In this document: positions 10,030 to 19,708 of the stretch, in pieces
How the letters are laid out: every line of letters starts with the position of its first letter
How positions within the stretch are numbered: the first letter of the stretch is position 1
Source: Cliona cf. orientalis
Taxonomy: Eukaryota > Porifera > Demospongiae > Clionaida > Clionaidae
Length of the DNA stretch: 64,000 bases
NCBI GenBank assembly: GCA_963930775.1
Contig: OZ005695.1
Location: forward strand, 2,356,001-2,420,000
Direction: 5' to 3'
Notes under the pieces: generated by a model
Seen by the model: the letters and a program-made list of their open reading frames with translations, nothing else
The model's database searches: none
Told to the model about the DNA's origin: nothing
Made by a program: the position numbers and the translations under genes

Positions 10030-10450
10030 CACAAAACCTGATGGAGGCTACATTTTGCTCAAATTTTGCCTCACCAGCTGGTGGTGCTGTTCATATAGTT
10101 CACTATCAAAACTGCATTGCTAAGAGACTAAATTTTACGCTTTGCAAAGTTAGAGCACAACATTGGGAACAGTGCTGCAACATAGGTAACCAAACATCTG
10201 ATTGTTGCCAATGATGCCTCACCACAACTAGGAGTGAGCTTAGAAAATTGTACATTCCTCAATAATTCAATACCTGGTGATACATCGAGTTCAGGGCTAA
10301 GTTTTATCTTGACTTACGTCATAATGGCAAACTGTATTGTAGGTAATAGTAATGGGACAGCTGCCTTTCTGTATGACAGTAATTTTATGACAGCGTCTAT
10401 TTTGCAAACAGCCATGCTAAGTACGGAGATGCACTAATTTAAAAGTTTGT
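10030..10450 (+). pseudogene. Beta-helix relic of a diverged family member
   Basis: Three pieces resemble the ectodomain. N-FASPAGGAVHIVHYQNC matches the NNSATNSGGAMYMAHLN turn. VSLENCTFLNNSIPGD with a further turn NCIVGNSNGTAAFLYDSN matches VSLINCTFTGNNSTA. FANSHAKYGDAL matches FINNSAKVSGDALYGG. They lie in order but in different frames with stops between. The sequence is too diverged to belong to clade I or II as seen here, so it could be the missing ectodomain of the third lineage. Confidence 0.55.
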
Positions 10451-10785
10451 GAGTTTTGGATTTGAAACTACAGGGGGATAAAGTAAATAAGTCAAGCATG
10501 TCACGTACATAAATTGATGTTATTATTTGCATTAAGAATGAAAGCTTATCATGAACATTAACCTGAAGATAATTTTAAGTTGCTATAATAACAATTTTAG
10601 TCAGAAAATACCTAAAGCATATTAATGCAGCAAAAGGAATATATTTTACAACTACATAAAAAAAATAAAGTATACGGACTGTCCCAACAAGTAAATGTAC
10701 CTGAACGTCATCAAGGAGTGGTTCATGGTAGGGAGCAACAGCTGGGATAAAAGGAGATCACATTCTTCACTCAGTTAATATTTTA
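10451..10785 (-). pseudogene. Inverted copy of a third-lineage tail and its 3' flank
   Basis: Read as reverse complement, this matches about 3925-4410. AACTGAGTGAAGAATGTGAT and CAGCTGTTGCTCCCTA are at the far end, then the GTGGGACAGTCCGTA-type motif, the CATGATAAGCTTTCATT-type motif and the TGTACGTGACATG stretch. It is the only clearly inverted gene-family fragment in the window, and it replaces the distal part of the gene 3 promoter. Confidence 0.6.
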
Positions 10786-10799
10786 AGTAGCACTACAAC

Positions 10800-10882
10800 A
10801 TCTAGCTACAGATTGATAGTATTAAAGCAATAGAGATCTTGGATAGCACTGTAACCATCAGTAGAGCCACACTACGCAAATA
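10800..10882 (+). promoter_or_regulatory. Truncated clade I promoter/leader, gene 3
   Basis: TAGCTACAGATTGATAGTAT, AGAGATCTTGGATAGCACTG and TAACCATC are kept, but the upstream CTCTGATTCAGTTTATACTT part is missing because the inverted fragment abuts here. Promoter function may have been lost. Confidence 0.45.
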
Positions 10883-11953
10883 ATGAGTGCAGTCTTGGAA
10901 GGAGTGCTAGTCTTCTTTCTTTTACTAGCTTTGCTGCTGCTCTACCCTATAGCTAGTTTTCAAGTGACTGACAATCAACAGCTTATCTTATACATAAAGA
11001 GAAGTAACAAGTCTCAATGTCCAGCTGATATCCAGTTTACAGAGTGTCAAACTTTGGACTGGTATAGTGCACATTTCAATGCTTCATTCATGTCAAATAC
11101 AAAAATGTTGTTTGAAGAGGGAGGACACGAGCTGAAAAGTACCATTGTGATAGATAATTGTTATAATTTCACTATGATTGGAAATGGGAGTGCAGCGAAC
11201 CTCAATAGTGGCTTACCACAGCCAACCAGTATGATCTACTGTGATAAGGAGTCCAGTGCTGGATTTTTCATTTCAAACTCAAGCGATATCAGCATCAAAA
11301 ACCTGGAGTTTAAATTTTGTAGTGGACAAAATGATCATTATACCTGGCACAGTATCTCTGCTAGCTTAAGCTTTGATTCAGTTAAAGACTTATCTCTGGA
11401 CCAAGTTGTCGTAAGCAGTGCCAAGGGTCATGCTCTATATATGAAAGATATCTTTGGTTCGAACTATGTGGTGGAATCAGCATTTTTGAATAGTTCTAGG
11501 CATCAAAATTTTAGCCAAAGTGGAAATGCAAGGTTCAATTTCAGTACACAACAATTGCTAACATCTTCATTAGTGCTGAATTCATCTTGGTTTATGTATG
11601 GCACTTCACTTGAGCATTCAGTTGCTGGCGGGTTAGTTATTATCATAGCTTCTCCCAGCATTCACGTCACCCTGGTCAATGTCACTGCCAAGGGCAACAC
11701 TGGTGGTCTGGGAGGTAACATAGCCATCTTTCTTGCAATATTCAATGCTAATAGTAGCATTATAGTTGTCAAACACTGTCATATTATGGATGGGTATGCT
11801 TTTAAGGGAGGTGGGCTGGCATTCTTGTTAAAGCAGAATCATGTGCACACTTTTGAGAAACACTCATTTGATCACAGAATTCTCACTCTTCAGGATACGT
11901 ATTTCAATAATAATTCTGCATTAAATTCTAGTAGTGCTATGTATATCGCTCAT
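10883..11953 (+). pseudogene. Gene 3 (clade I, beta type), 5' half
   Basis: ATG at 10883 opens 357 codons: signal peptide, SQCPADIQFTECQTLDWY, and the first third of the beta-helix up to NNNSALNSSSAMYIAH. The reading then hits TAG, which is the first triplet of an inserted element at 11954. The matching point in gene 4 is about 28967. The 3' half resumes at 21541 after losing 22 bases (codons for about seven residues, YSHDTTN in gene 4). The ectodomain type is beta, closest to genes 4 and 6. Confidence 0.8.
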
Positions 11954-12284
11954 TAGACTCTAGTTGTAACAAATTCTGTCATTTGATTGGTTGGAATCAA
12001 GTATCTAAGTCACTTAGTAAGCGTACAACTTAGAAAGCTTACAACTTAGAATACTTACAACTTAGAAACCCAGTTTTTGATACCTAGGGCAACAACTTGC
12101 ATCATGTTACTTAGCAACCTCATGCTAGAGTCTAAATAAGTTAGACACTTCAGCCAATGGGATCTACAGTCTTTAGAATACTTCAGACACTTATAAAACC
12201 CTCAGGCTTCGCCTTCGGGATTTTATATCAGTGTCTTCAGTATTCTAAATCCTGTAGATCCCTTGGCTTCAGTGTCTAACTTAT
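11954..12284. mobile_element. Double-hairpin MITE, copy 1, inserted in gene 3
   Basis: Two adjoining palindromic modules. Module 1 (11954-12134) is bounded by TAGACTCTAG and its exact reverse complement CTAGAGTCTA. Module 2 (12136-12284) is bounded by ATAAGTTAGACACT and AGTGTCTAACTTAT, with a long internal hairpin around CAGGCTTCGCCTTCGGGAT. No coding capacity. The same two-part layout recurs at 24611-24949. Confidence 0.7.
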
Positions 12285-12810
12285 ATTTATATTTACCTCA
12301 CCGCTGATTGGTCAATGGCTCTTCTCCATGGAAACAGGCCGCTCCATAGAAACAAATTCAACTTTGATAGTGACAAGACAAAGAACCATCCAACTCGAAA
12401 TCGCTGACTGAGCGAGGTTAGCTGTTGACTGTGAGTAGCCTAGCTAGCTAGCTACGAGTGTTTTGAATAGCTGTCTGTCTGTATAACTAGCCAATAATAG
12501 TCCAGCGTCAGTTCGGTCAACAATAGTGGCATCCTTTTAGTTTCTCGATCGAGAGAAGCGCCGTACACTAGCTGTACCAACTAGCTAGCTAATTCTTGCA
12601 CGTGGCAAGTATCAATTGAATGATTGCTAAATTGTATCCTGTGTGGTATCAATTAGTGCGCGTATGCTTCCTGTACCTGTGTAAACCAGTGTGGTCTGTT
12701 GGTATGTATGCACACAGCCAGCTGGCTGCATTCTTGACTGGTTGGTCACCTATTCCCTCCCTACATCTATATTCCTAACTGTTACCTCATTATCAAGTAT
12801 ACAGTACTAG
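12285..12810. other. Inserted DNA, no gene recognised
   Basis: Moderate GC, with short runs of the tetranucleotide-like GCTAGCTAGCTA near 12450 and 12580. Nothing codes convincingly. Confidence 0.3.
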
Positions 12811-12913
12811 TACACCCTAAAGGAATTAATATCGCACTGTACACCCTAAGGGGGTTAATATCGCACACTTAGCAGTGCGATATTAAGGTAGCATCAAAGT
12901 GCGTGGGCGTGAG

Positions 12914-13992
12914 CGTCAGGATTGGCTAATTTAATTAGCGAATCGTGAAGGGGCGTGGCCGAAGAGCCCATACGAGTGCTTTTGGTCGAAGGTGGGCGTG
13001 TCTAGAATCGGCCAGGGATGATTATGCGCGTGTAATTAGCGACCGGAAGTGGCCCCTGAAGAAAACACCGGTAATTGCCCACTTCAAAGCAAGATCAAAG
13101 CATTCTTTCTTAACTATTAACCGCAACGACTTATTAAACACTAAGTAGTTACACACTAAGATAAAAGAATTTCCATATGAGTAATGTAATGTAATGTAAA
13201 TAAATAATTCTTGGGGCCTATGGAACGATATTATGCAATAATTTTTATATGCAGGTGAAGAATGGAAGAAATAAAGAAAATGAAATGTATCAAAACTTTA
13301 AATTTTACTTTCACATCTGAGAAAACGCCATGTTTGTTGTTTTAGAGCCGTGGGGAAAGCCCCTATTTGTACGTACGTGCATAGGACCAGTACATTTTCG
13401 ATCGCATGCTATGACGTTCCGCGTACGGTAACGCCCACCTAAATTGAAAAATGCAATGAACGAGCTCTGAGGTGGCCACCTAGGAGAATGAGGTCAAGTT
13501 CGTTGGCGTGGTAGACGTGTTCCGTTGCTCATAGCGGTGGAAGAAGGAGAGAACGAAGCCTATGGAAAGGCTTGGAAGCAACATTGGGCAAGAAGAACGG
13601 TACCGATGGTCGTCAACTGAAGCAATCCTCTAGTTTGTAACGAGAAAAGCCAATGGAAGGTAAGCTAACCGCTAGTTTGATCATATATCGCGAATAGGAT
13701 GTGTGCGTGCGTGTGTGAAGTAGAAACTTTAAGTATCATAAGCAGTAATAATATTTGTTATGTTTGGTGCTCGATGACTAGAGCATCTAATCAAGTGCCA
13801 CAGGTGACAGCAGAGTCACACAGTGAGGAATTTAATATCTAGAAAATAGCACGTTCAGTACAGCGTAAGTATGCCTGGCATGAATTATTATTGTGATGTA
13901 GCTAGCTAGACTAGTAATAACGTGGCTAAGTAGCTATGATAGTTCCTTTGAGTGTGATAGGCCTCAAACCCTGGTAGAGGGAGGGCTTGGTG
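12914..13992. other. CpG-rich interior, possible dead first exon
   Basis: CpG density is higher than in the gene array. Near 13652 CCAATGGAAG is followed by GTAAGC, a good splice donor, after a short open stretch; the resulting exon would be tiny. No domain is recognised. Confidence 0.2.
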
Positions 13993-14633
13993 TAGCCTCG
14001 TACCCAGGCCCTTCAAAAGGAGGAGGAGAAAGGGCCTGGTACATATTGCATGCGCATGCGCCAGGGGACCCCAGAAAAATGTGGGGTAATCGGACACTAT
14101 TGTATAGACGACTTAAGGCGTGAACGTTTAGCCGATTAGATGACCACCAGGAGGTGTGACCAGGCGCGACTCGCACCTTTGCTGCTGCCTCGAATGTATT
14201 AGTTGTATATGGGAATAGAAATACTCTCGGTTGCTACGAAACGATAAAAATCGAGCAGCACCCTAGAGCCTGAGTGCAGTTAGATCGGCCACTAAAGTAT
14301 CCATAATTGTGGCGATAGATGAATGGCAAGAGTCCTTGCTATTTTATAAGTGTTTTAGAGCATTTCTTCCCATACCCATAGTGTATTTTTGACCACCAGT
14401 GGGCGTATGCATACGTGTGATATAGTGCGATTCACACCTATTAATGAGATAAACGTTCACGCCTTAAGTCGTCTATACTCTCCATTTATCATCCATACAA
14501 CTACGTCATGCAGAACCGGTGAATGATCACTATGGTAACGCGACAGGTCACTATGGAGACCCCAGCGCATGCGCGTGCAGTGTGTACCAGGCTCTTTCTC
14601 CTTCTCCTCTTGAAGGGCCTGGGAATGAGGCTA
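13993..14633. mobile_element. Fold-back element of about 640 bp
   Basis: The outer arms are TAGCCTCGTACCCAGGCCCT at the left and its approximate reverse complement (AGGGCCTGGGAATGAGGCTA) at the right, about 80 bp long, including a shared GCGCATGCGC-type core. Nested inside is a perfect 25-bp inverted pair at 14105-14129 and 14451-14475. No coding capacity. Confidence 0.6.
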
Positions 14634-15199
14634 GGCTAGGTGCTGCAGTTAGCACAATGGTACTACAGCAGTGGTGTGCCATCACTTTATCTCCTGGTAT
14701 TCTATCACTGCATACACAACAGTCAGTCCATTTCCGCCCCTTCTCCATAGCAAAAGACGTTGGTGGACCTTGGTAAGTGTTCCATTGATTCTATTGGCTA
14801 CCACTTCATCTGGCTGGATCTATTGTAAGTGGACATGTGAGTGGTGTATGTATGTGGCATGTGAATGTACATACGTAGAAGAATATTGTGCATGTAACAT
14901 GGAAACATGAAAAGGCATCACTTGTGTACATGTATGTACGTGTATGTACTTCCCCTACACTTAGTATACGTACATGTACATGTATATTCTTGAGCTTCAC
15001 AATATTTTGCTTATCCAGGTGAGCATGAGGATGTCACATAGCTATCATCAGAACAATAGGCATGGACAGTCCCAACTGGCCGCCTCTTCACTGCTGTAGG
15101 AACCCCCATTCGATTTGTGCCTGTGACTGTCATTCCTACTACTTTCTGAAGCTGGTAAGTATGGGACTAGTATAATGCACACACAATGTACAGTACAGA
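14634..15199 (+). other. Splice-bounded blocks, no gene recognised
   Basis: Two blocks have good consensus borders. One is about 14752-14771 (CTTCTCCATAG before, GGTAAGTG after). The other is about 15020-15153 (TTGCTTATCCAG before, GTAAGTATGG after). The second reads GTPIRFVPVTVIPTTF in one frame before a stop. They could be relic exons carried within mobile DNA; a host gene is not supported. Confidence 0.2.
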
Positions 15200-15796
15200 T
15201 CACAGGCAACTTGACAAACGAGTGCGAGTAGCGAGGAGGTGACTCGTGTGGCCTGGACGTTCACGCGCGCGTGCAAAAGGCGCCCTCGACGCGCAAGCGC
15301 GAGTACTCGCACGCTCGCGAGTACTCGCACGCACTCGCGAGTACGTATAGGGCGTGATCCAATTATTGCACCAACAAGATAATGGTGGCAAGATCGAGAC
15401 AACAGGCAGTTCGCGCGCTTATCGCACTTTTTGATGAACGCCGGTGAGTTTACTGAGCGAAGAGAGGTAGTAAAAGATTCACTAGGCATAGATAAGCTTC
15501 TTATTCATCGTATTTTTTCATGACTAGTCTCGAGTACTCGTGAACGTGATCGCGAGCAGCCGAGGTACGAGACTTTTAGAAAGCTTTAGCAAGCTTGTTG
15601 AGAGAAGAGAAGCATACCTAGCTCACAAACTAGCTAGGTTTTTTTGCTGTCGAGTCTCGAATACTTGCGTGTGCCCTCGCGAGCGCGTACACTCGAAACG
15701 TGGGTCCTGGGTACACGCGGTTGCCGGAAATTGACTCGCGAGCAGGTGCTTCAATACACGCTTGTCACTTGCACTCGTTTGTCAAGTTGCCTGTGA
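15200..15796. mobile_element. CpG-rich MITE with 26-27 bp perfect terminal inverted repeats
   Basis: The left end starts TCACAGGCAACTTGACAAAC and the right end is the matching GTTTGTCAAGTTGCCTGTGA; the perfect match continues to about 26-27 bases. The interior is packed with CGAGTACTCGC-type palindromes (15300-15345 and again around 15535 and 15650). No open frame of note and no clear target duplication. Confidence 0.7.
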
Positions 15797-16097
15797 GCTG
15801 TGTAGCTTTAATTATGGAATTCTTTCACAAGTGCGAGGAGGGGTTTAACCAACTTAATCAGTGTAATACACACATATACACATACATTGTAGGTACCCAG
15901 ATTATATGCACTCTCAGAGAATAATATGTGCCTTGGTATCCCAACAATGGGCTTTCCCTTTACATGTCGGCAAAAGGACACACGGCTCTTAAACAATGTA
16001 CAATTCAAGCTGATTCGTCTATATGGCTGTGTTGCCATTAGGTACCTGATATTTGAACATGTTATTTATTTTAGTACAGCTTGTTACAATTCTTTTA
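15797..16097. other. Inserted DNA, nothing recognised
   Basis: No repeat ends, no convincing frame. Confidence 0.3.
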
Positions 16098-16507
16098 TCT
16101 TAGTGTGTGGTTAGCTTGAAAAAAAAAAAAGATTTTTAATTAATTAATTCAGGGGGGAACTGGGAGCACTTGGGGACACAATTTTTGCACCGGCGCGCAG
16201 AATGGATCGAATGCAGAGATTTGACCTTCAGGAATTTTGATTCACGCCTTAGAATCAAAGTTACGGCCCTTTGAAGTTTCCCCATATGTTTGTACAGGGA
16301 AGCCATGCGTTTGCAATGTTTCCGCCCACGCGCTACGTGAGGGGCGGGGCCACGCGCGCACATAAACGTGACGACCTTTACCAACTTTTTGACAAAATTG
16401 ATATTTAGGCTGCCTGCTAGCATTGTATGGTTCCACTATGCACCCAGCTCGATTATATGGTGGTTTTTGGACAATTTTTTTTTCTGCTTAGTGTTCAGGT
16501 CGCCTTG

Positions 16508-16534
<27 letters not shown>
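16098..16534 (+). repeat. A-tailed repeat, copy 1 (with an extra copy's end in front)
   Basis: The body from about 16139 (GGGAGCACTTGGGGACACAA, GATTCACGCCTTAGAATCAA, TTCCACTATGCACCCAGCTC) matches 18539-18906 at high identity and ends with CTGCTTAGTGT and a run of 27 A. At 16103-16130 CTTAGTGTGTGG and an A run repeat the same tail, so copies have stacked tail to head. The family is unclassified. Confidence 0.55.
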
Positions 16535-16538
<4 letters not shown>

Positions 16539-17249
16539 ATTAGGCCTAATTAAGCATGTGGGCGTGTTCCTGGCACTGTGTGGAGTGTGTGCGTGTGCGT
16601 TAATGCAGGTTTTATTGCTTCCGATTGGGCGTGGCTTCACAGGCCGGTGCTTGGACATCGGGGCCGGGGACTTGGCTGCGGCGATAGGTGGGCGTGTCCC
16701 GGATGCGGTGGTGACCTTTGAACCCGTCTAGGAGGCTTTGGGGGCGTGGCAGGAGGTCAAAGGTGAGGCCATGTCTGTTAATGAGGCACTGTACGGCGGT
16801 GCGATCGAGGGGCCTGTACGGCCGGACGGAAGCTGACGATGGTTTGAAGCGGATGTGGTTGCGATGACGTGTTGTTACTCCGCCCACACAGGAAATGAGG
16901 TGAGCTCTTGCGTGGGCGGTGTGGCAGAACGGCCTCCAAGTGTTTGTGTGTGTTTTGGCCTTGAGGAAGCTGTGTGTTTAAATTGGGATTGATTGTGGGC
17001 TTCCGGTGGACATCCGGTGGTTAGTAGGCACTTGATTGAGAATGGTGGTCCTTGGGGAACAGGGTGGGGCTGTTTTGGGCGTGTCCTGGCCCCTCCCTTC
17101 CGGCTCGGCTTCCGGTCCATGGAGGATATTAAATGAACACTTCCGGCTCTAGCAGCCACACCCCTGAGACCTGTGCAATTAAAAGGGCGTGGTTACACAA
17201 CATGCACCTCACTAATGACTTTGATGTGGTTTAGGTGTCATATCCCCAC
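16535..17249. other. GC-rich stretch, no gene recognised
   Basis: Rich in GGGCGTGG and CCGG motifs and clearly different in composition from the gene array. Minus-strand frames of 91 and 94 codons exist, but they are proline/arginine-rich, in different phases and without a recognisable domain. It lies just inside the right end of the possible 4.5 kb element. Confidence 0.3.
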
Positions 17250-17351
17250 CTCACGCCCACGCAATTTAATGGTACCTTAAGAATAATTGTTCTAGGAAAG
17301 TATGTAAAAGGGATATAAATTAGCCATATTGCACTGGTAACTGTGCAATAT

Positions 17352-18502
17352 GAGTAGCCTCAGGTAAAGGCCTTGAACAATAAACATGTTGGTAGCAACA
17401 AAAGTAAAACTATCAATCACAACTATCTCCAGCAAAACTCTAAACAACAATTGCAAGAGGGAATTTAGGCTCCATATGACTGAGAAACATGATAACAGAC
17501 TAAAAGAGCTAACTGTTCAAAGAAAGATCCTTGAAGTTGCTGAACTAGAAAGCTCAAATCATGTCTGGAGAAGAATCATGGATGGCCTCCCAGCAGGTCA
17601 GATGTCTTTCCTCCTGAGAGCAGGCTCTGACACCCTCCCTACTCCGTTGAATTTGAAACGATGGAGGCTAAGAATGGACTCCACCTGCCCCCTCTGTGGC
17701 CACACACAGCCTACCATTCACCATATCCTCTCCAGTTGCCCTGAGGCACTCCAGCAAGGAAGGTATACTTGGCGGCATGACTCTGCTCTCCAGATTCTGG
17801 TGAAATCCATTAAGGAGCACCTCGACTGTAACACAATTCTCTACGCTGACCTACCAGGCATGAGAGCGAGTGAAAACCCAGTGGCTACCATCCCTGACGA
17901 CACCCTGGTAACCTCAGCTCGACCTGATATCGTCTTGTTAGGAGAGGATGAGGTAACACTCATTGAGCTCACCATCCCTCACAACTCTCTGGAGAGTCTG
18001 TCCAATGCTCGAGATCGCAAGTCACAAAAAGATATCTATCTGCACGCTCTCAGTGACCTGGAAGCAAAGGGTTTTGTTTCAAACCTTTACACGATTGAGA
18101 TTGGGTCACTCGGTCATTGGCTACCAACTTCCCAGAGAACTCTACTGAAAGCAGCTCCGTTACTAACGAAACAATTGGCAAGGAAGACTATGGATGAGGC
18201 AGCTCGGAAAGTTGTTGGTGCCTCTCAAGTGATCTTTAAGGCAAGACTAGAGAAAGTATGGTCACCGTCACGTACCTTATTATGAACTACTCTATTTCCT
18301 GAAATATTCACTTTCAAGTAGTCTGCATACCCTATATGTCATATTTATCATTTTCTATTTATTATTTTTGCCCTTGCCAAGATCATGCTACTTCTATAGT
18401 CATGTAACCTTGAGTTCTGGGGTTATTATTTAATTTCATGTACAATGTTCTTTTATTCGCAAAGAAACTTTTGCTGGGAAAAAAAAAAAAAAAAAAAAAA
18501 AA
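17352..18502 (+). mobile_element. 5'-truncated R2-type LINE with poly(A) tail
   Basis: It contains the 3' coding end of a non-LTR retrotransposon, about 190 bases of 3' UTR and a tail of about 23 A (18479-18502). The reverse transcriptase domain is absent, as expected for incomplete target-primed reverse transcription. The true left border is uncertain. Confidence 0.7.
17386..18285 (+). CDS. LINE ORF fragment: zinc knuckle plus restriction-like endonuclease
   Basis: 299 codons. Residues 101-118 form a C-x2-C-x8-H-x4-C knuckle (CPLCGHTQPTIHHILSSC). This is the motif between reverse transcriptase and endonuclease in R2-group non-LTR elements. Around residues 179-196, RPDIVLL followed by ELTIP is the catalytic core of the restriction-like (PD-D/E-x-K type) endonuclease: D181 and E194 are in place. 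Before the knuckle only the end of the RT thumb-like region remains (HVWRRIMDGLPAGQMSFLLR). The intact frame means a fairly young copy, but without RT it cannot be autonomous. A domesticated gene is possible but unsupported. Confidence 0.7.
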   Translation: MLVATKVKLSITTISSKTLNNNCKREFRLHMTEKHDNRLKELTVQRKILEVAELESSNHVWRRIMDGLPAGQMSFLLRAGSDTLPTPLNLKRWRLRMDSTCPLCGHTQPTIHHILSSCPEALQQGRYTWRHDSALQILVKSIKEHLDCNTILYADLPGMRASENPVATIPDDTLVTSARPDIVLLGEDEVTLIELTIPHNSLESLSNARDRKSQKDIYLHALSDLEAKGFVSNLYTIEIGSLGHWLPTSQRTLLKAAPLLTKQLARKTMDEAARKVVGASQVIFKARLEKVWSPSRTLL

Positions 18503-18504
18503 TT

Positions 18505-18906
18505 ACACACTAAGTAGAAAAAAAAAGCAAATTTAAATAATTAAATAATCTAATTCATGGGGGGTTTGGGAGCACTTGGGGACATAATTTTTGCACCGGC
18601 ACGCAGAATGGGTCGAGACTAGAGATTTGACCTGAAAGAATTTTGATTCACGCCTTAGAATTAAAGTTACGGTCCTTGAAAGTTTTCCCATATGTTTGTA
18701 TAGGAAGCAATGTTTGCCCATAAAAAAAATTACGGGCGCGCGGGGTACGTTGACGACCCTTTACCGAATATTGTGTATATGGCTATTAGGATGCCTGCTT
18801 GCATTGTATGGCTCTACTATGCATCCAGCTCGACTGTGTGGTGGTTTTTGGACCATTTTTTTCTGCTTAGTGTGTGGTCCCCTTGAAAAAAAAAAAAAAA
18901 AAAAAA
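18505..18906 (+). repeat. A-tailed repeat, copy 2
   Basis: Partner of 16098-16534. Here inverted ends are visible: ACACACTAAGTAGAAAAAAA at 18505 and TTTTTTTCTGCTTAGTGTGT ending at about 18874, with one mismatch in 20. An A run follows (18886-18906). Inverted ends suggest a small DNA element rather than a SINE, despite the A tail. It abuts the LINE poly(A). Confidence 0.55.
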
Positions 18907-19353
18907 TGGAGAAAATGGAACGTATGGCGGGAAAGGTAGCGGGAGATCGCCAGTTCGATGAGATGGGTGGAGTCGTCGATCGATCGATCGATCGCGAGTC
19001 AACACAGTGTACGCGTATCCAGGTAAGCTTACTGCGTAGGCACGTAGCCTTGTTTTTAGGATAGTCAACAGCTCGAGCTTCGTTTCTTGGCTTCTGCATG
19101 AGCTCGACGTTGCAGGTCACGCTAACGATGGTAGTTCATTGTCAAGAGTTAGCAAGCTGTGTGGGTTTGACCACACCCCTCGATCACGAGACGTTCAGAA
19201 GTTCGATTGACGTTCGAAAACTGGATACAGAGAGCGGCTTTGTGCATCCGTTTTGAGTAAGATGGCTTTGCTTTTTCTTTCTTTTTTAGTGTTCTATGCG
19301 TATCTATGGTAGCTATGCCCACGGGATATAAACTAGTTATATCACGGGCGCGA
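18907..19353 (+). other. Possible first exon with splice donor, low confidence
   Basis: From ATG 18907 a 39-codon frame (MEKMERMAGKVAGDRQFDEM, then GGVVDRS...) runs to TCCAG followed by GTAAGC at 19022. It includes a (GATC)n stretch at 18977-18996. The donor is good, but no downstream exon is found and the surroundings are mobile DNA. It is probably a captured or chance exon. Confidence 0.2.
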
Positions 19354-19708
19354 GGGATGTATGGCATTTATTGCACCGAAGCACGAGGGCGCAAAGCGCC
19401 CGAGGGTTGAGGGCAATAAATGCCATAAGGGTGCAATATTGGCAGAATAGACACATTATACGATAACTATAGACTGTAGACTGTCTAAAGTGAATTGTAG
19501 ATGCTTCTCCAATATTAGACACCTTGTATACATACATTAGATGATGTCACATAATATTATATAAATTCAGTCTTTTAACTGAATCTTGTATGAAGTATCT
19601 ACAGTGTCTAAAGTGTCTACAGTTGCCACATTATATGCGCTATATACACACTCTATACAGATAATATATTATGTGTAACATTATGTATAATGTATATAAA
19701 GTACCTCA

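Larger units (their letters stand above)
12811..17351. mobile_element. Possible large element with inverted subterminal repeats
   Basis: At the left a 29-30 bp direct duplication (ACACCCTAA...TTAATATCGCAC) leads into hairpin 12855-12886 and then a block 12883-12913 (TTAAGGTAGCATC...GCGTGGGCGTGAGC). The reverse complement of that block, about 27 of 31 positions, lies at 17250-17280 and is followed outward by another hairpin (17326-17351, ATATTGCAC/GTGCAATAT). Hairpin-plus-repeat at both ends in mirror order suggests one non-autonomous element of about 4.5 kb, later filled by other insertions. No transposase is recognisable and target duplications were not found. Confidence 0.35.

Noticed and set aside
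9696-10034. 112-codon minus-strand gene
   Set aside because: No domain, low-complexity hydrophobic and basic mix, adjacent to a plus-strand beta-helix relic; probably antisense of decayed coding DNA.
16612-17159. Two minus-strand frames of 91 and 94 codons in the GC-rich stretch
   Set aside because: Proline/arginine-rich, different phases, no motif; typical of chance frames in GC-rich DNA.
18977-18996. (GATC)n run as a regulatory site
   Set aside because: A short simple repeat; no supporting context.
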